64,000 nt of DNA from Rapana venosa (lineage: Eukaryota > Mollusca > Gastropoda > Neogastropoda > Muricidae), in the NCBI GenBank assembly GCA_028751875.1, contig CM054154.1, positions 54,833,470 to 54,897,469 on the forward strand, given 5' to 3'. Positions 1 to 10,640 of this stretch are shown here, in pieces. Position numbers and translations under genes: made by a program. The notes below the pieces were generated by a model, which ran no database searches, was not told the origin of the DNA, and worked only from the letters and a program-made list of their open reading frames with translations. Position 1 is the first letter of the stretch; each line of letters opens with the position of its first letter.

Positions 1-20
1 TCTCTCTCTCCCTCCCTCCC
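1..20. repeat. CT-rich microsatellite cut by the window edge
   Basis: The window opens with TC dinucleotides followed by CCCT units. It is truncated by the window boundary. Confidence 0.8.
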
Positions 21-235
21 TGCATGTTATCTTAGAGATCTTTTAAAAGAGCATAAATATCATGAAGAGTCAAATAAATTAAGAAATGACATAAACTCAC
101 AGAAACGTTGAGGAAAAAGAAATGTTTCCTAGATTTCCTATTTTCCAAACAAAACCAAAAAAAATATATGGAGGGCCATAAATCAAATAACCAGCGATCA
201 ATATTTCATGAGTGTTTTTTTTTCATTTTCATTTT

Positions 236-540
236 CATACCACTTTAAGTCACGTGAGATTTTTCTCATGAAATTCAGGCTGCTCTCCCTGGGGAGAGTG
301 CGTCGCCACAAGAGCAGCCCCACCCTTTTTTTTCTATTTTATGCTTTCAACTGTATTTGTTTCCCTATCATAGTGGCTTTTTTCTACATAATTTTTCCAG
401 GAACAGCTCTCTTGTTGCGGTGGGTTCTTTTACGTGCGCTAAATAAGTATGTGTAACACACGAGACCCGGGGTTATCATCTCATCCGAAAGACTAGCACC
501 CAGACCACCACTCATGGTCTAATGAATGGGGGGGAAATCG
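236..540 (-). mobile_element. tRNA-type SINE fragment, mollusc-like
   Basis: Read on the minus strand this holds three blocks also seen in other copies here: a block ending CATCCGAAAGACTAGC on the plus strand (about 483-501), a block with a GTGGGTTCTTTTACGTGCGC core (421-440), and a block with a GGGGAGAGTGCGTCGCCAC core (291-309). The last block recurs at 32845-32915 and, degraded, at 12600-12690. The head and the LINE-like 3' tail are missing. A T-run at 328-336 separates two blocks. The family is recalled as a common mollusc SINE; the name is not assigned. Nothing here is protein coding. Confidence 0.6.
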
Positions 541-794
541 TCTTTCAAATCAAATGTAATCAAAGACAACTTAACAATCACTTCATTCTACTAACATTAC
601 CATCAACCATAATTCAAAAGCCAATGATCTCAATAAATTACAACAGTACTGCCAAAAAATGCATATTCCGTCAAAACTCCACATACCATTTATTTATGTT
701 TCTCAAGTCTATAATTATCTGACTCACATCAAATAACCAAGAAAACGAGGTCTTGATGGAATAGACAGCAGAATACTGAAACTGTCAGCTCCAG

Positions 795-798
<4 letters not shown>
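541..798. other. unannotated AT-rich sequence
   Basis: No coding similarity or structured repeat was recognised between the SINE fragment and the TA microsatellite. Confidence 0.5.

Positions 799-874
<76 letters not shown>
799..874. repeat. (TA)n microsatellite
   Basis: About 38 uninterrupted TA units. Confidence 0.97.
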
Positions 875-876
<2 letters not shown>

Positions 877-1050
877 ACACAAAGTGAAAGCATAACAACC
901 AGCATAATAAATGTTCCCCAATATTTCGGCTTTCGCCTTCCTCAGGGGGGGTTTATTATGACGTGATGGAATGACGTCAATCTCAATTTTACATCATTGT
1001 GAAACTTTTCGGATGACATTTTAAATTGAACACCATACTGAGACGATGTT

Positions 1051-1102
<52 letters not shown>

Positions 1103-1112
1103 GGGGGGGGGG
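1051..1112. repeat. (GA)n microsatellite plus G-run
   Basis: GA repeats to 1099 with one GG interruption, then an 11-base G-run. Open frames across it on the minus strand are low-complexity artefacts. Confidence 0.95.
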
Positions 1113-1151
1113 AGATTTTACCTGGGACAATTATGGTCATATAGTTTATGT

Positions 1152-1277
1152 TCACACACATACACACACACACACACATACACACACAAACACACACACT
1201 TGCGCACCCACGCATACACGCACGCATGCACACATATACACGCATATGCACATACACACACACATACACATACACAT
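1152..1277. repeat. compound CA/CATA microsatellite
   Basis: Irregular CA, TACA and GCACGCA units. The long frames over it on both strands (Thr/His-rich or Cys/Val-rich) are periodic artefacts. Confidence 0.95.
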
Positions 1278-1283
1278 CCTTTC

Positions 1284-1447
1284 AGGAGACTATAAGCGAA
1301 GTCCCGTGTGGGAGCACACGCAGAACATCCGGCCCACATGCCAAAACCCGTTCCACTTTTCGGAAGAGTAGGCAATTGAGCGCCAGTGCAAATGAATTAA
1401 ACGAGTGCCTATTCCCTATTCCATCATCCTCGAAGCAAAGGAATAAC
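1284..1447 (+). mobile_element. degenerate SINE central domain and 3' tail
   Basis: This resembles the better preserved copy at 13940-14165. Shared blocks are CTATAAGCGAAGTCCCGTGT near the start, TTCGGAAGAGTAGGC near 1359 and CATCATCCTCGAAGCAAAGG near the end. The tail is a weak member of the GAGTGCTTATTC...CCTCGAAATAAAA family found repeatedly in this window. Confidence 0.55.
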
Positions 1448-1469
1448 TAAATAGTAATTAAACAATAAA

Positions 1470-1501
1470 CACATGCGCGCGCGCACACACATACACACAC
1501 A

Positions 1502-1572
<71 letters not shown>
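1470..1572. repeat. (CA)n microsatellite
   Basis: CG/CA start then more than 30 nearly pure CA units. Confidence 0.97.
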
Positions 1573-1646
1573 GTCAAGTTAGGTATTTTGGGGGGATTGT
1601 TCAAAGCAAGTTGCCAGGGTAGTGGAATGTGGTCAGGATGGCAAGC

Positions 1647-1930
1647 TCAACTGTCACGTGTGTTGAGGCCTTTAGGGGCGTCAGTCTGCAACTTTTGTCT
1701 CCAGAAACGTTCTCGGCGGAGTCTGGCCTCGTGGGTCTGCCCGTTCACCTGTTCAATCACCTGGCACTTCACGTTGCTGAGAGAGTGTCCCGCCTGATTG
1801 AAGTGTTGGGTCACTCTTGTGCCGGTGTTTCTGGTGATGTCACTGCGGTGAAGGTACAGCCTGGTTTTCAGGGCGTTTTTGGTTTCGCCAACGTACTGGA
1901 GCCAACGTATTGTCATTGTAAAAGCTGGCT
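1647..1930 (-). pseudogene. Penelope-like element C-terminus (GIY-YIG endonuclease)
   Basis: About 92 codons on the minus strand resemble the GIY-YIG nuclease domain at the C-terminus of Penelope-like retroelements. Visible motifs in order are YVGET (usual YxGxT strand), the K-x-R helix in KTRLYLHRSDI, THFN-type QHFNQAGHSL, and a closing RRERFWRQKLQT...PKGLN. In this family the domain nicks target DNA for terminus-primed reverse transcription. The ORF ends at a natural-looking stop at 1647. No Penelope RT is present upstream; the similarity fades above about 1930, so this is a 5'-truncated or rearranged remnant. The identification rests on motif order, not on an alignment. Confidence 0.75.
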
Positions 1931-1991
1931 CCATTAATAAGCCAACACTAACAACATTAATAAGCAAACAATTATAAGCCAACGTATATAT

Positions 1992-3065
1992 ATATATCAG
2001 CACCAAGAGAAACTATACCACGTCTTCATAGACTTCAAAAAGGCGTTTGACCGTGTATGGCACGACGCATTATGGGCCACGATGAAGAAATACAATATGG
2101 GACAAAAGACCATCAAAGAGATATACACAAAAGCCACCAGCGCAGTGCTTTTCCGAGGCATAGTTGGAGAGTGGTTCCATACCTCAGTGGGAGTTCGTCA
2201 AGGCTGTCTCCTATCGCAAACACTGTTTAATGTCTTCCTTGAGCGCATAATAACTGATGCCTTAGAAGATCACACTGGCACAGTCAGTATTGGAGGGCGG
2301 ATAATCACCAACCTCAGGTTTGCTGATGACAGCGACGGACTGGCAGGAAATGAACAGGAACTAGCCAACCTAGTGTACCACCTGGACAAAACATCCTCCA
2401 GATATGGCATGGAGATCAGTGCCGAGAAAACAAAACTCATGGCAAACAGTGCCCAGCCAATCACTACCAAGATCAAAGTCAGTGGAAAAGAACTTGAGGT
2501 TGTAGATCACTTCAAGTACCTTGGAGCTATTATTAGTGAAGAAGGTTTAAAAACCGAAATCCTCGCAAGAGCTGCACAAACAATAGCAGCAATGGCAAAG
2601 CTCAAGACTCTCTGGAAAGACCGAAATATCTCTCTCAGGACCAAGGTCAAGCTACTGCATGCACTAGTCATCTCTACATATCTGTATGCGTGCGAATCCT
2701 GGACATTGAATGCAGATCTACAAAGGAGAATCCAGGCTTTGGAGATGAGATGCCTAGGAAGATTCCTTGGCATTTCATACATGGACCACACTACCAACAA
2801 CGAAGTCCTACAAACCATCACCCAACAAGTAAAGCACTACGAAAACCTGCTGACCACAGTCAAGAAAAAGAAGCTCAGATGGTACGGACATGTGACAAGA
2901 TCAGATGGGCTCTCCAAAACCATACTGCAGGGAACAGTGCAGGGGAAGAGAAGGCGAGGCAGACAGAGGAAGAAATAGGCAGACGACATCACTGAATGGA
3001 CAGGGAAGAGCTTCTCCACAACCCAGGCACTTGCACACAACCGCCGCAAATGGAGCCAGCTTTGA
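1992..3065 (+). pseudogene. LINE reverse transcriptase C-terminal half, one nonsense codon
   Basis: An open frame runs from 1992 to a TAG at 2976-2978, then in frame again to TGA at 3063. It starts inside the RT palm: VFIDFKKAFDRVW (about 2019-2057), GVRQGCLLS (about 2190), then the catalytic FADD in LRFADDSDG (about 2313). After the thumb come SWTLNADLQRRIQ, KLRWYGHVTRS and GTVQGKRRRGRQRKK, the usual tail of an endonuclease-RT LINE family common in corals and molluscs. The TAG sits where relatives have Trp (RKKW/RKRW), and the reading resumes with DDITEWTG, so a single TGG to TAG change explains it. The endonuclease and RT fingers are absent (5' truncation). Clade tentatively RTE-like. Confidence 0.85.
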
Positions 3066-3113
3066 CAATGACAACATTGACCACTTCTATTGCATTTTTT
3101 CTGAGACCATTCT

Positions 3114-3131
3114 TCATGCTGCCACTTTATA
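3114..3131. repeat. left TSD of the Tx1-like LINE
   Basis: TCATGCTGCCACTTTATA is repeated without a mismatch at 15604-15621. It abuts the A/T-rich 3' end of the minus-strand LINE. Confidence 0.85.
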
Positions 3132-3539
3132 AAAAAAATTTGTTTTTATTTTTTCAAATATATTACAAAATACCAAAACCAGGAAAAAAAGTCCCCACCC
3201 TCAAGAACACAAACCGTTAAGAACAACAAAGAACAACAAGCAAACCAACCAACAACAAAAACCACCCAAAAAACACAACAAAGGAAAAAACCCGTGTCCC
3301 GAAAAACTTATTATCTAGAGCAAAGACGAGACCAGTATCATCATTACCAACATCCCCTTTCTGAATCGTACATCATTGTGTATAGATACATGGTCACTGA
3401 GGGAAATACAGAAACAAAAAGATCTACCAAACATACAAGTATATTATTCTAATAACAATAATAATCTTTACATCCCAAATTTTATATTACATACATACGT
3501 ACTTACAACGTACGTACATACATACATAGCAAATGATAG

Positions 3540-5685
3540 ATTACAGCAGTGAATGCATTTTGTTTGTAGTACATTTTCTAGTTCCCTCCAGAAAGAGAGG
3601 AAAGCGACAGTTATATAAATAGTGCTCTACTGCATCTTTTTCCACGCTACAAAAATTGCATCTGTCACTGTCTACAACTCCCATTGTCATAACATTACAT
3701 TAATCACAAGAATTCTTTAACAAAGTTTTGTTTGAAACCACTTAAGTTTTACCTCTTTTATCTTTTTAATTTTCTTCAGCACTGCTGTCCAGTCAACTGG
3801 GGTTTTCAGTTTATCTTCCCATTTTACGAACGGTTTTATGTCTAATATTTCTATTTCTTCAAGTAAAGCATTGTAATATTGTCGAGATCCTTTCTGCGCT
3901 TTCAATATTAACAGATTGCTTTCGAAAGTTTATTTTTTTTTATTGTCTTTAACTTCAAAGTTTTTTCTTTCCTTTGTACTCGATTATTGATTGCAAACAG
4001 CTCATGTAACCTAGGAAATTTACTCTTGAGTTAATTTTTTCGGTAAATGTCTGATAATCTATAACGTTACCATTTGTGTCCACCAAATCTTTTACAAAAA
4101 CAATAATACTGTTTACCCAAGTCTTGTAGCGAAATGGTTTATTATCAGTTTTTAATTTTTCATTGTAAAGTATAAATTGGCTCAAAAAGAAACTTACGTC
4201 CCTCATTTACTTCCACTTGTCTGCAAAAGTGTGTATAGGCGGAGAAGACGTCTCTCCAGAATTGATTTAATCTACTGTTTTCAAAATGTTTGGCCCCATA
4301 TATGTGGATTAAATCCTTCTCTGGGCTTAGGGTTCGAATAATAGTTGCCTATTTTGGAGTTTCATTTACAAACTTTCTCATCCATGAGGGTTTTAATGCC
4401 TGTATATACACTTCAGTATTTTGAGTACCAATCCCTCCTTTAAAATCGTGGACAGCATATTTTCTTTTAATTTTATCTGTCTTTTTGTCCTACACAAATT
4501 CAAAACACATTTTTTGTAGTTGTTTAATGTGCGTTTCAGGAGGATTCGGTAGCAGAATCCACAAATATATAAGTTTTGAAAGTATAAGTGACTTTAATAC
4601 AGTTATTCTTCCTAAAGGTGTACTTTGCAACCATATTTTGAATACAGTTTTTATTTCGAGGATTTTATTGTCTGAATTATTTCTGTCATTTGTGAGAGAT
4701 CATTTGTAAACCGAAGTCCTAATATTTAAATTTTGGGGGGGGTTCCATTCCATCTTTTTATCTGTTAAAAATCTGTTTAGACTTCTTTTTGTTTCCTAGC
4801 CATACATTCAAGGTTTTTTGTAGTTCAACTTCAGACCTGAAACATTTCAAATTCTTTCCAAACTTCAAACAGCTTTTCATATGATTTTCTATCCCCTTCT
4901 AATATAAATGTCGTGTCATTGGCATACTGGTTAATCTTGAATTCTGTATCTGCTATCTTTATGCCCTTAATATCAACTTCTTCTCTTATTTTACACGCAA
5001 GTACCTCTGCACAGAGTACACATAACTATGGCGAGATTTGGTCTCCTTGACGACAACCTCTTTCAACAGTAAAGCTAGTTGACGATTTTCCATTGACTAT
5101 CACACGCGTTTTTATGTCTTTATAAAATGTGCAAACCCATTTTAATACATCCTCCCCAAATCCGAACATTTTTTAAAACTTTCATCATGAATGACCAACT
5201 GACTGAGTCAAATGCTTTTTCGAAATCTATAGAAATGAGTAGACCAGATAATTTGTTTTCTTCCAGATAATGTATAATGTCATAAATTATTCTTATGCTA
5301 TTACCAATATACCTATCAGGTACAAATCCCATTTGATCCTGATTTATTAATTTGGATAACATATATTTAATACGATTTGCAATGCAGGCAATTTTATAAA
5401 CTACATTTAATAGAGTTGCCAGTTTTTAAGAAATTCTCTTGGTTTATCTCCTTTTGGCAAACAGATCAGAATTCCTTCATTTTGGGTACTTGACATTTCT
5501 CCTTTAACAAAGCTTTCGTTTATGAAGCGGATCACAAAAATGCATAACTGTTTCCCAAAATATTTAAGGAAATTGGTTGTCATTTCATCTGTTCTTAGGG
5601 TTTTATCGTTGTGCATTTTCTTTAAAGCCTCTGATGCATCGTCTAAAGTAGTTAATCCTTCTAGATTGTCAGATTCAGCTTTTGT
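3540..5685 (-). pseudogene. Tx1-like ORF2, RT to C-terminus (broken)
   Basis: Minus-strand segments in different frames read in family order. LTKAESDNLEGLTTLDDASEALKKM then ICLPKGDKPREFLKNWQLY (RT fingers, 5690-5407) are followed by NQDQMGFVPDRYIGNSIR and LISIDFEKAFDSV (5340-5190). CRQGDQISP with a stop directly after lies near 5045. The catalytic box reads QYANDTTF near 4925, where active enzymes have YADD. The C-terminal part continues through 4206-3955 and 3905-3717 to a CNFC...HYLYNC motif (3660-3600), the CCHC-like finger of this group. These are Tx1/L1-clade hallmarks from established knowledge. The second catalytic Asp is replaced by Asn, and there are at least three frameshifts. Confidence 0.85.
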
Positions 5686-5696
5686 AAGGTGAGGCA
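5686..5696. repeat. left TSD of inserted RTE-like LINE
   Basis: AAGGTGAGGCA, repeated exactly at 7599-7609. Removing one copy plus 5697-7598 rejoins the Tx1-like reading (PHL|TKAESDNLEG). Confidence 0.88.
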
Positions 5697-7598
5697 TCGA
5701 GAACAGGAGAGAACTGAAGAAGAAAATCTTAGAGACAAAGTCAGAGCGGATGAGAGAGAGGTACAAACAACAGTGCAGAGAAGCAAACCAAACTGTGAAG
5801 AGAATGACAAGAACAGACAAGCGTACCTACATGGATGATATTGCAAGACAAGCAGAGGAGGCCGCCGCAAAGGGAGAACAAGGACAGGTGTATAAGATCA
5901 CTAAGACTGTCAGTGGCAAGTACCGGAGCAACACCGAAACACCAATCCTAGATAAACAAGGCCAAATACTTACCACAGAAGCAGAACAAGATGCAAGATG
6001 GGCAGAACATTTCTCAACAGACCACCACCAACTGAAGAGGCAAATGTACAAGATCCTGATGTCGATCTCAATGTGAACAGCACACCACCAAAGAAGGAAG
6101 AGATTATAGCAGCAATCAGCTCTCTCAAGAATGGAAAAGCCCCTGGCCAGGACAACCTCAACGCAGAACTTTTCAAGGCAGATCCAGAGTTTCCATCTAA
6201 AGTTCTACAGCCACTCTTTGCAGCTATATGGGAGGAGAAACAGCTACCAGCAGATTGGACAGAAGGAGTCATCGTGAAGATCCCAAAGAAAGGAGCCCTG
6301 AACAATTGTAACAACTGGAGAGGAATCACTCTGCTATCTGTTCCCAGCAAGATTCTGGCAAAGATCATCATCGGACGAATCTCAGAGGCAGTGGACCAAC
6401 AACTCAGAAAGGAACAGGCAGGTTTTCGACCAGGAAGAAGATGCATAGACCAGATCTTCACCCTGCACAACATCATCGAACAGTACATGAAATGGCAGAG
6501 ACAGCTGTATATCAACTTCATAGATTTTGAAAAAGCCTTTGACAGCATTCATCGTGAAAGTGTATGGCGCATATTCCGAGCATATGAAATTCCACAGGAG
6601 ATTATCCAAGTCATTAAGAGCTTCTACAACAGCTTCACGTGCAGAGTAGGAAACAGCAAAACCAGTTTCAGTGTACAAACCGGCGTCAGACAAGGCTGCC
6701 CCATGTCAGCACTACTCTTCAACCTGACAATTGATTGGGTGATGAGACAGACAACAGCTGATCAGTCACGGGGCATCAGATGGACCCCCTTCTAAACGCT
6801 TCAAGACCTAGATTTTGCCGACGATCTGGCACTGCTCTCACATACCCACCATCACATTCAAGTGAAGACATCCCGTCTCAGCACTTTCGCACAGCAAGTA
6901 GGCCTGAAAATCAGTCAGAATAAGACAGAGTTGATGACACTGAACGTTCAGAACCCCTCACCGGTCACAGTGAATGGAGATTTACCAACAACTGAAGAGT
7001 TCACGTACCTCGGGAGCACTGTTGGGCATCACGGCGGAGCAGGCAGCGACATCAAGAACCGGATTAGCAAAGCAAGAAATGCATATAGAAATCTGAACAA
7101 TGTGTGGAAATCGTCCCAGTACAGCACCAGAACCAAACTAAGACTATACCAGAGCTGTGTACTTTCCACCCTTTTGTACGGCTCGGAGTGCTGGAGGATG
7201 ACTGAGAGTGACCTCGACAAACTATCCACATTCCACACGAAGAATCTCAGAAGAATCTTGCGTATCTTCTGGCCTGAGACCATCTCCAACCAAGAACTTT
7301 TTGCCCGTTTCAACCAAGAAAGCATGGACAACATCATCATGCATAGGCGATGGGGATGGATAGGGCATATCTGCCGTCGGGAACAGGGAAACATCGCCCA
7401 AACAGCCCTCCACTGGACACCAGAGGGAAAACGCAAACGAGGACGACCCAAGAACACTTGGCGTCGGACTGTCGAAACAGAGCTGAAGACCTTCCAACAT
7501 ACCTGGGGAACCATTCGGAAGCTGTCCCAGGACAGACAGGAGTGGAGAACATTTGTTGCTGCCCTACGTGCCAATAAAGCACAAAGACATTGATGATG
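5697..7598 (+). mobile_element. RTE-like LINE, 5'-truncated, inserted in the Tx1-like LINE
   Basis: A ~1.9-kb plus-strand insertion flanked by an 11-bp TSD. It begins inside the region between endonuclease and RT and ends at TTGATGATG, a short GAT-type tail typical of RTE-like elements. It lies antiparallel to its host element. A partial second copy at 8922-9815 is judged an assembly duplicate. Confidence 0.88.
5750..7593 (+). pseudogene. RTE-like reverse transcriptase, nearly intact
   Basis: The frame at 5750-6050 shifts once around 5998-6050 into a frame open to TGA at 7591, with a single TAA at 6793-6795. Order of motifs: KEEIIAAISSLKNGKAPGQD (fingers), LPADWTEGVIVKIPKKG, NNWRGITLLSVPSKILAKI, EQAGFRPGRRCIDQIFTL, NFIDFEKAFDSIHRESVW, TGVRQGCPMSALLFN, then LDFADDLALLSH with both catalytic Asp kept. 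The C-terminal part has YLGSTVGHHGGAGSDI, LYGSECWRMTESDL, RRWGWIGHICR and EGKRKRGRPKNTWRR. One nonsense change and one indel are the only lesions seen, so the insertion is fairly young. Clade is RTE-like from family motifs; not confirmed by search. Confidence 0.88.
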
Positions 7599-7609
7599 AA
7601 GGTGAGGCA
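7599..7609. repeat. right TSD of inserted RTE-like LINE
   Basis: AAGGTGAGGCA, the exact partner of 5686-5696. Confidence 0.88.
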
Positions 7610-8421
7610 AATAATGTACAGAGCTATCCAGATATACTTCTAGAGTTTCCCTTTCTGCGTATAGCGATTTATAAAACTGCTTTGTTTCTTTGAGTAAATC
7701 ATCAGTTTCAGTTATAGTCTCACCCGTATGTTATAAGTTTTGTCATTTGTTGCCAATAAAGTGTCTTTTTTCTAGTGAGCAAAAGTATTTGGTAATCTTT
7801 TCCCCTTGTGAAGCCCACTTTGCTTTTGATCTAAGAATTATATCGTCCATTTTTCTTTTTCTAATTTCATTTAACTCATCTTTTTTTATTCTGTAAAGTG
7901 TGTGTATCAGCATCATTTAGTGGTAGAACATTCTCGAGTTCTGTGATAACCTTTTCTAGTTCTTTTTCTAGTGTGGTCTCTCTTTTTTTCTTGTTGATTC
8001 TAAATGAGATTGTCTGGGCTCTGATTTCCATCAGAAGAACGTCAAGAAACAACTGGTCAGATATCGTAAAATGAATGTGGCTATTAGGAATAGATTCAAT
8101 ATTACTTCTATCATAAGGTAGGGCTGCATACTGTTCTTTGGTTTCCAAAACAGTTTCATTTACAAAATCTACATATTTCTCATCTTTAAAGAGTTGCGTA
8201 TTAAATTTCCAAAAGCTTCTATTCTTCTCAGGTGGTTTAAATTCAAGGACAATATAAACAAGGGAATGATCACTTCTGTGACCATAGAGAATGTATGTGT
8301 CTTTGACAAATGTACTTAATAGATCTGACACCAAAAAGAAATCTAACCGACTTGCTGGAAAGGAGTTTGTCTTCTCCAGCTATATTTATACACCTCAGGG
8401 TTAATTCCCTCCAGATGTCCT
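7610..8421 (-). pseudogene. Tx1-like ORF2, endonuclease C-terminus and linker
   Basis: A 152-codon minus-strand frame (8334-7876) carries the end of the endonuclease, YILYGHRSDHSLV, whose SDH is the conserved catalytic Ser-Asp-His box. It is followed by FKPPEKNRSFWKFNTQLFKD, the usual linker start in Tx1-like ORF2 ('WKFN..LL.D..Y'). A Lys/Glu-rich helical linker follows. Past 7876 the reading continues in another frame through KRHFIGN and KETKQFYKSLYAE (about 7650) up to the RTE-like insertion point. The same segment recurs at 9816-10640. Confidence 0.82.
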
Positions 8422-8921
8422 NNNNNNNNNNNNNNNNNNNNNNNNNNNNNNNNNNNNNNNNNNNNNNNNNNNNNNNNNNNNNNNNNNNNNNNNNNNNNNN
8501 NNNNNNNNNNNNNNNNNNNNNNNNNNNNNNNNNNNNNNNNNNNNNNNNNNNNNNNNNNNNNNNNNNNNNNNNNNNNNNNNNNNNNNNNNNNNNNNNNNNN
8601 NNNNNNNNNNNNNNNNNNNNNNNNNNNNNNNNNNNNNNNNNNNNNNNNNNNNNNNNNNNNNNNNNNNNNNNNNNNNNNNNNNNNNNNNNNNNNNNNNNNN
8701 NNNNNNNNNNNNNNNNNNNNNNNNNNNNNNNNNNNNNNNNNNNNNNNNNNNNNNNNNNNNNNNNNNNNNNNNNNNNNNNNNNNNNNNNNNNNNNNNNNNN
8801 NNNNNNNNNNNNNNNNNNNNNNNNNNNNNNNNNNNNNNNNNNNNNNNNNNNNNNNNNNNNNNNNNNNNNNNNNNNNNNNNNNNNNNNNNNNNNNNNNNNN
8901 NNNNNNNNNNNNNNNNNNNNN
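8422..8921. other. assembly gap, exactly 500 N
   Basis: A round-number run of N, the usual placeholder for a gap of unknown size. Open frames reported across it are meaningless. Confidence 0.99.
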
Positions 8922-10640
8922 CCCAAAAGGCTGCCCATCAGCATACTCTTAAACCTGACAATTGATTGGTGATGAGACGACAACAGTGATCAGTCACGGG
9001 GCATCAGATGGACCCCCTTCTAAACGCTTAAAAGACCAGATTTTTCCCGACGATCTGGCACTGCTCTCACATACCCACCATACATTCAAGTGGAAGACTC
9101 CGTTGCTCAGCACTTTGCACAGCAAGTAGACTGAAAATCAGTCAAGATAACAGCAGAGTTGATGACATGCGTTCAGAACCCTACGGTCACAGTGAATGGA
9201 GATTTCAACAACTAAAGTAGTCACGTACTCGGGACACTGTTGGGCATCACGGCGGAGCAGGCAGCGACATTCAAAAACCCGGATTAGCAAAGCAAGAAAT
9301 GCATATAAAAATTGAACAATGTTGGAAATGTCCCAGTACAGCACCAGAACCAAACTAAGACTATACCAGAGCTGTGTACTTTCCACCCTTTTGTACGGCT
9401 CGGAGTGCGGGGAGGATGACTGAGAGTGCCCTCGACAAACTATCCACATTCCACACGAAGAATCTCAGAAGAATCTTGCGTATCTTTCTGGCCTGAGACC
9501 ATCTCCAACCAAGAACTTTTTGCCCGTTTCAACCAAGAAAGCATGGACAACATCATCATGCATAGGCGATGGGGATGGATGGGGGCATATCTGCCGTCGG
9601 GAACGGGGAAACATCGCCCAAACAGCCCTCCACTGGACACCAGAGGGAAAACGCAAACGAGGACGACCCCAAGAACACTTGGCGTCGGACTGCGGAAACA
9701 GAGCTGAAGACCTTCCAACATACCTGGGGAACCATTCGGAAGCTGTCCCAGGACAGACAGGAGTGGAGAACATTTGTTGCTGCCCTACGTGCCAATAAAG
9801 CACAAAGACATTGATGATGAAGGTGAGGCAAATAATGTACAGAGCTATCCAGATATACTTCTAGAGTTTCCCTTTCTGCGTATAGCGATTTATAAAACTG
9901 CTTTGTTTCTTTGAGTAAATCATCAGTTTCAGTTATAGTCTCACCCGTATGTTATAGTTTTGTCATTTGTTGCCAATAAAGTGTCTTTTTTCTAGTGAGC
10001 AAAGTATTTGGTAATCTTTTCCCCTTGTGAAGCCCACTTTGCTTTTGAGTCTAAGAATTATATCGTCCATTTTTCTTTTCTAATTTCATTTAACTCATCT
10101 TTTTTTATTCTGTAAAGTGTGTGTATCAGCATCATTTAGTGGTAGAACATTCTCGAGTTCTGTGATAACCTTTTCTAGTTCTTTTTCTAGTGTGGTCTCT
10201 CTTTTTTTCTTGTTGATTCTAAATGAGATTGTCTGGGCTCTGATTCCATCAGAAGAACGTCAAGAACAACGGGTTCAGATATCGTAAAATGAATGTGGCT
10301 ATTAGGAATGATTCAATATTACTTCTATCTTTAAGGTAAGGCTGCATACTGTTTTTGTTTCCAAAACAGTTTCATTTACAAAAATCTACATATTTTCATC
10401 TTTAAAGAGTTGCGTATTAAATTTTCCCAAAAAGCTTCTATTCTTCTCAGGTGGTTTAAATTCAAGGACAATATAAACAAGGGAATGATCACTTCTGTGA
10501 CCATAGAGAATGTATGTGTCTTTGACAAATGTACTTAATAGATCTGACACCAAAAAGAAATCTAACCGACTTGCTGGAAAGGAGTTTGTCTTCTCCAGCT
10601 ATATTTATACACCTCAGGGTTAAATTCCCTCCAGATGTCT
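8922..10640. other. duplicate of 6694-8421, probably an assembly artefact
   Basis: After the N-run the sequence restarts inside the RTE-like RT (about 6694) and follows the same order through its 3' end (9815), the TSD (AAGGTGAGGCA at 9818-9828) and the Tx1-like flank, up to the point where the first copy met the gap. Then it continues into new Tx1 sequence. Differences are mostly single-base indels and homopolymer changes, densest next to the gap. An identical insertion in an identical host position, twice, is best explained by an unmerged haplotype or contig overlap. Confidence 0.88.

Noticed and set aside
1021..1450. Overlapping 80-100-codon frames on both strands
   Set aside because: They translate GA and CA microsatellites (Ser/Leu, His/Thr or Cys/Val runs).
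6200..6560. Group II intron or bacterial retroelement RT
   Set aside because: The RT motifs, GAT tail and TSD match animal LINEs; no maturase domain or intron RNA structure.
7029..7610. 193-codon frame on the minus strand
   Set aside because: Antisense shadow of the RTE-like RT; no protein motifs.
8270..8983. Long frames of 220-237 codons on both strands
   Set aside because: Most of their length is the N gap.
9426..9831. Several overlapping frames resembling a second RTE-like gene
   Set aside because: They lie in the duplicated block after the gap and repeat 7222-7610 with indels.
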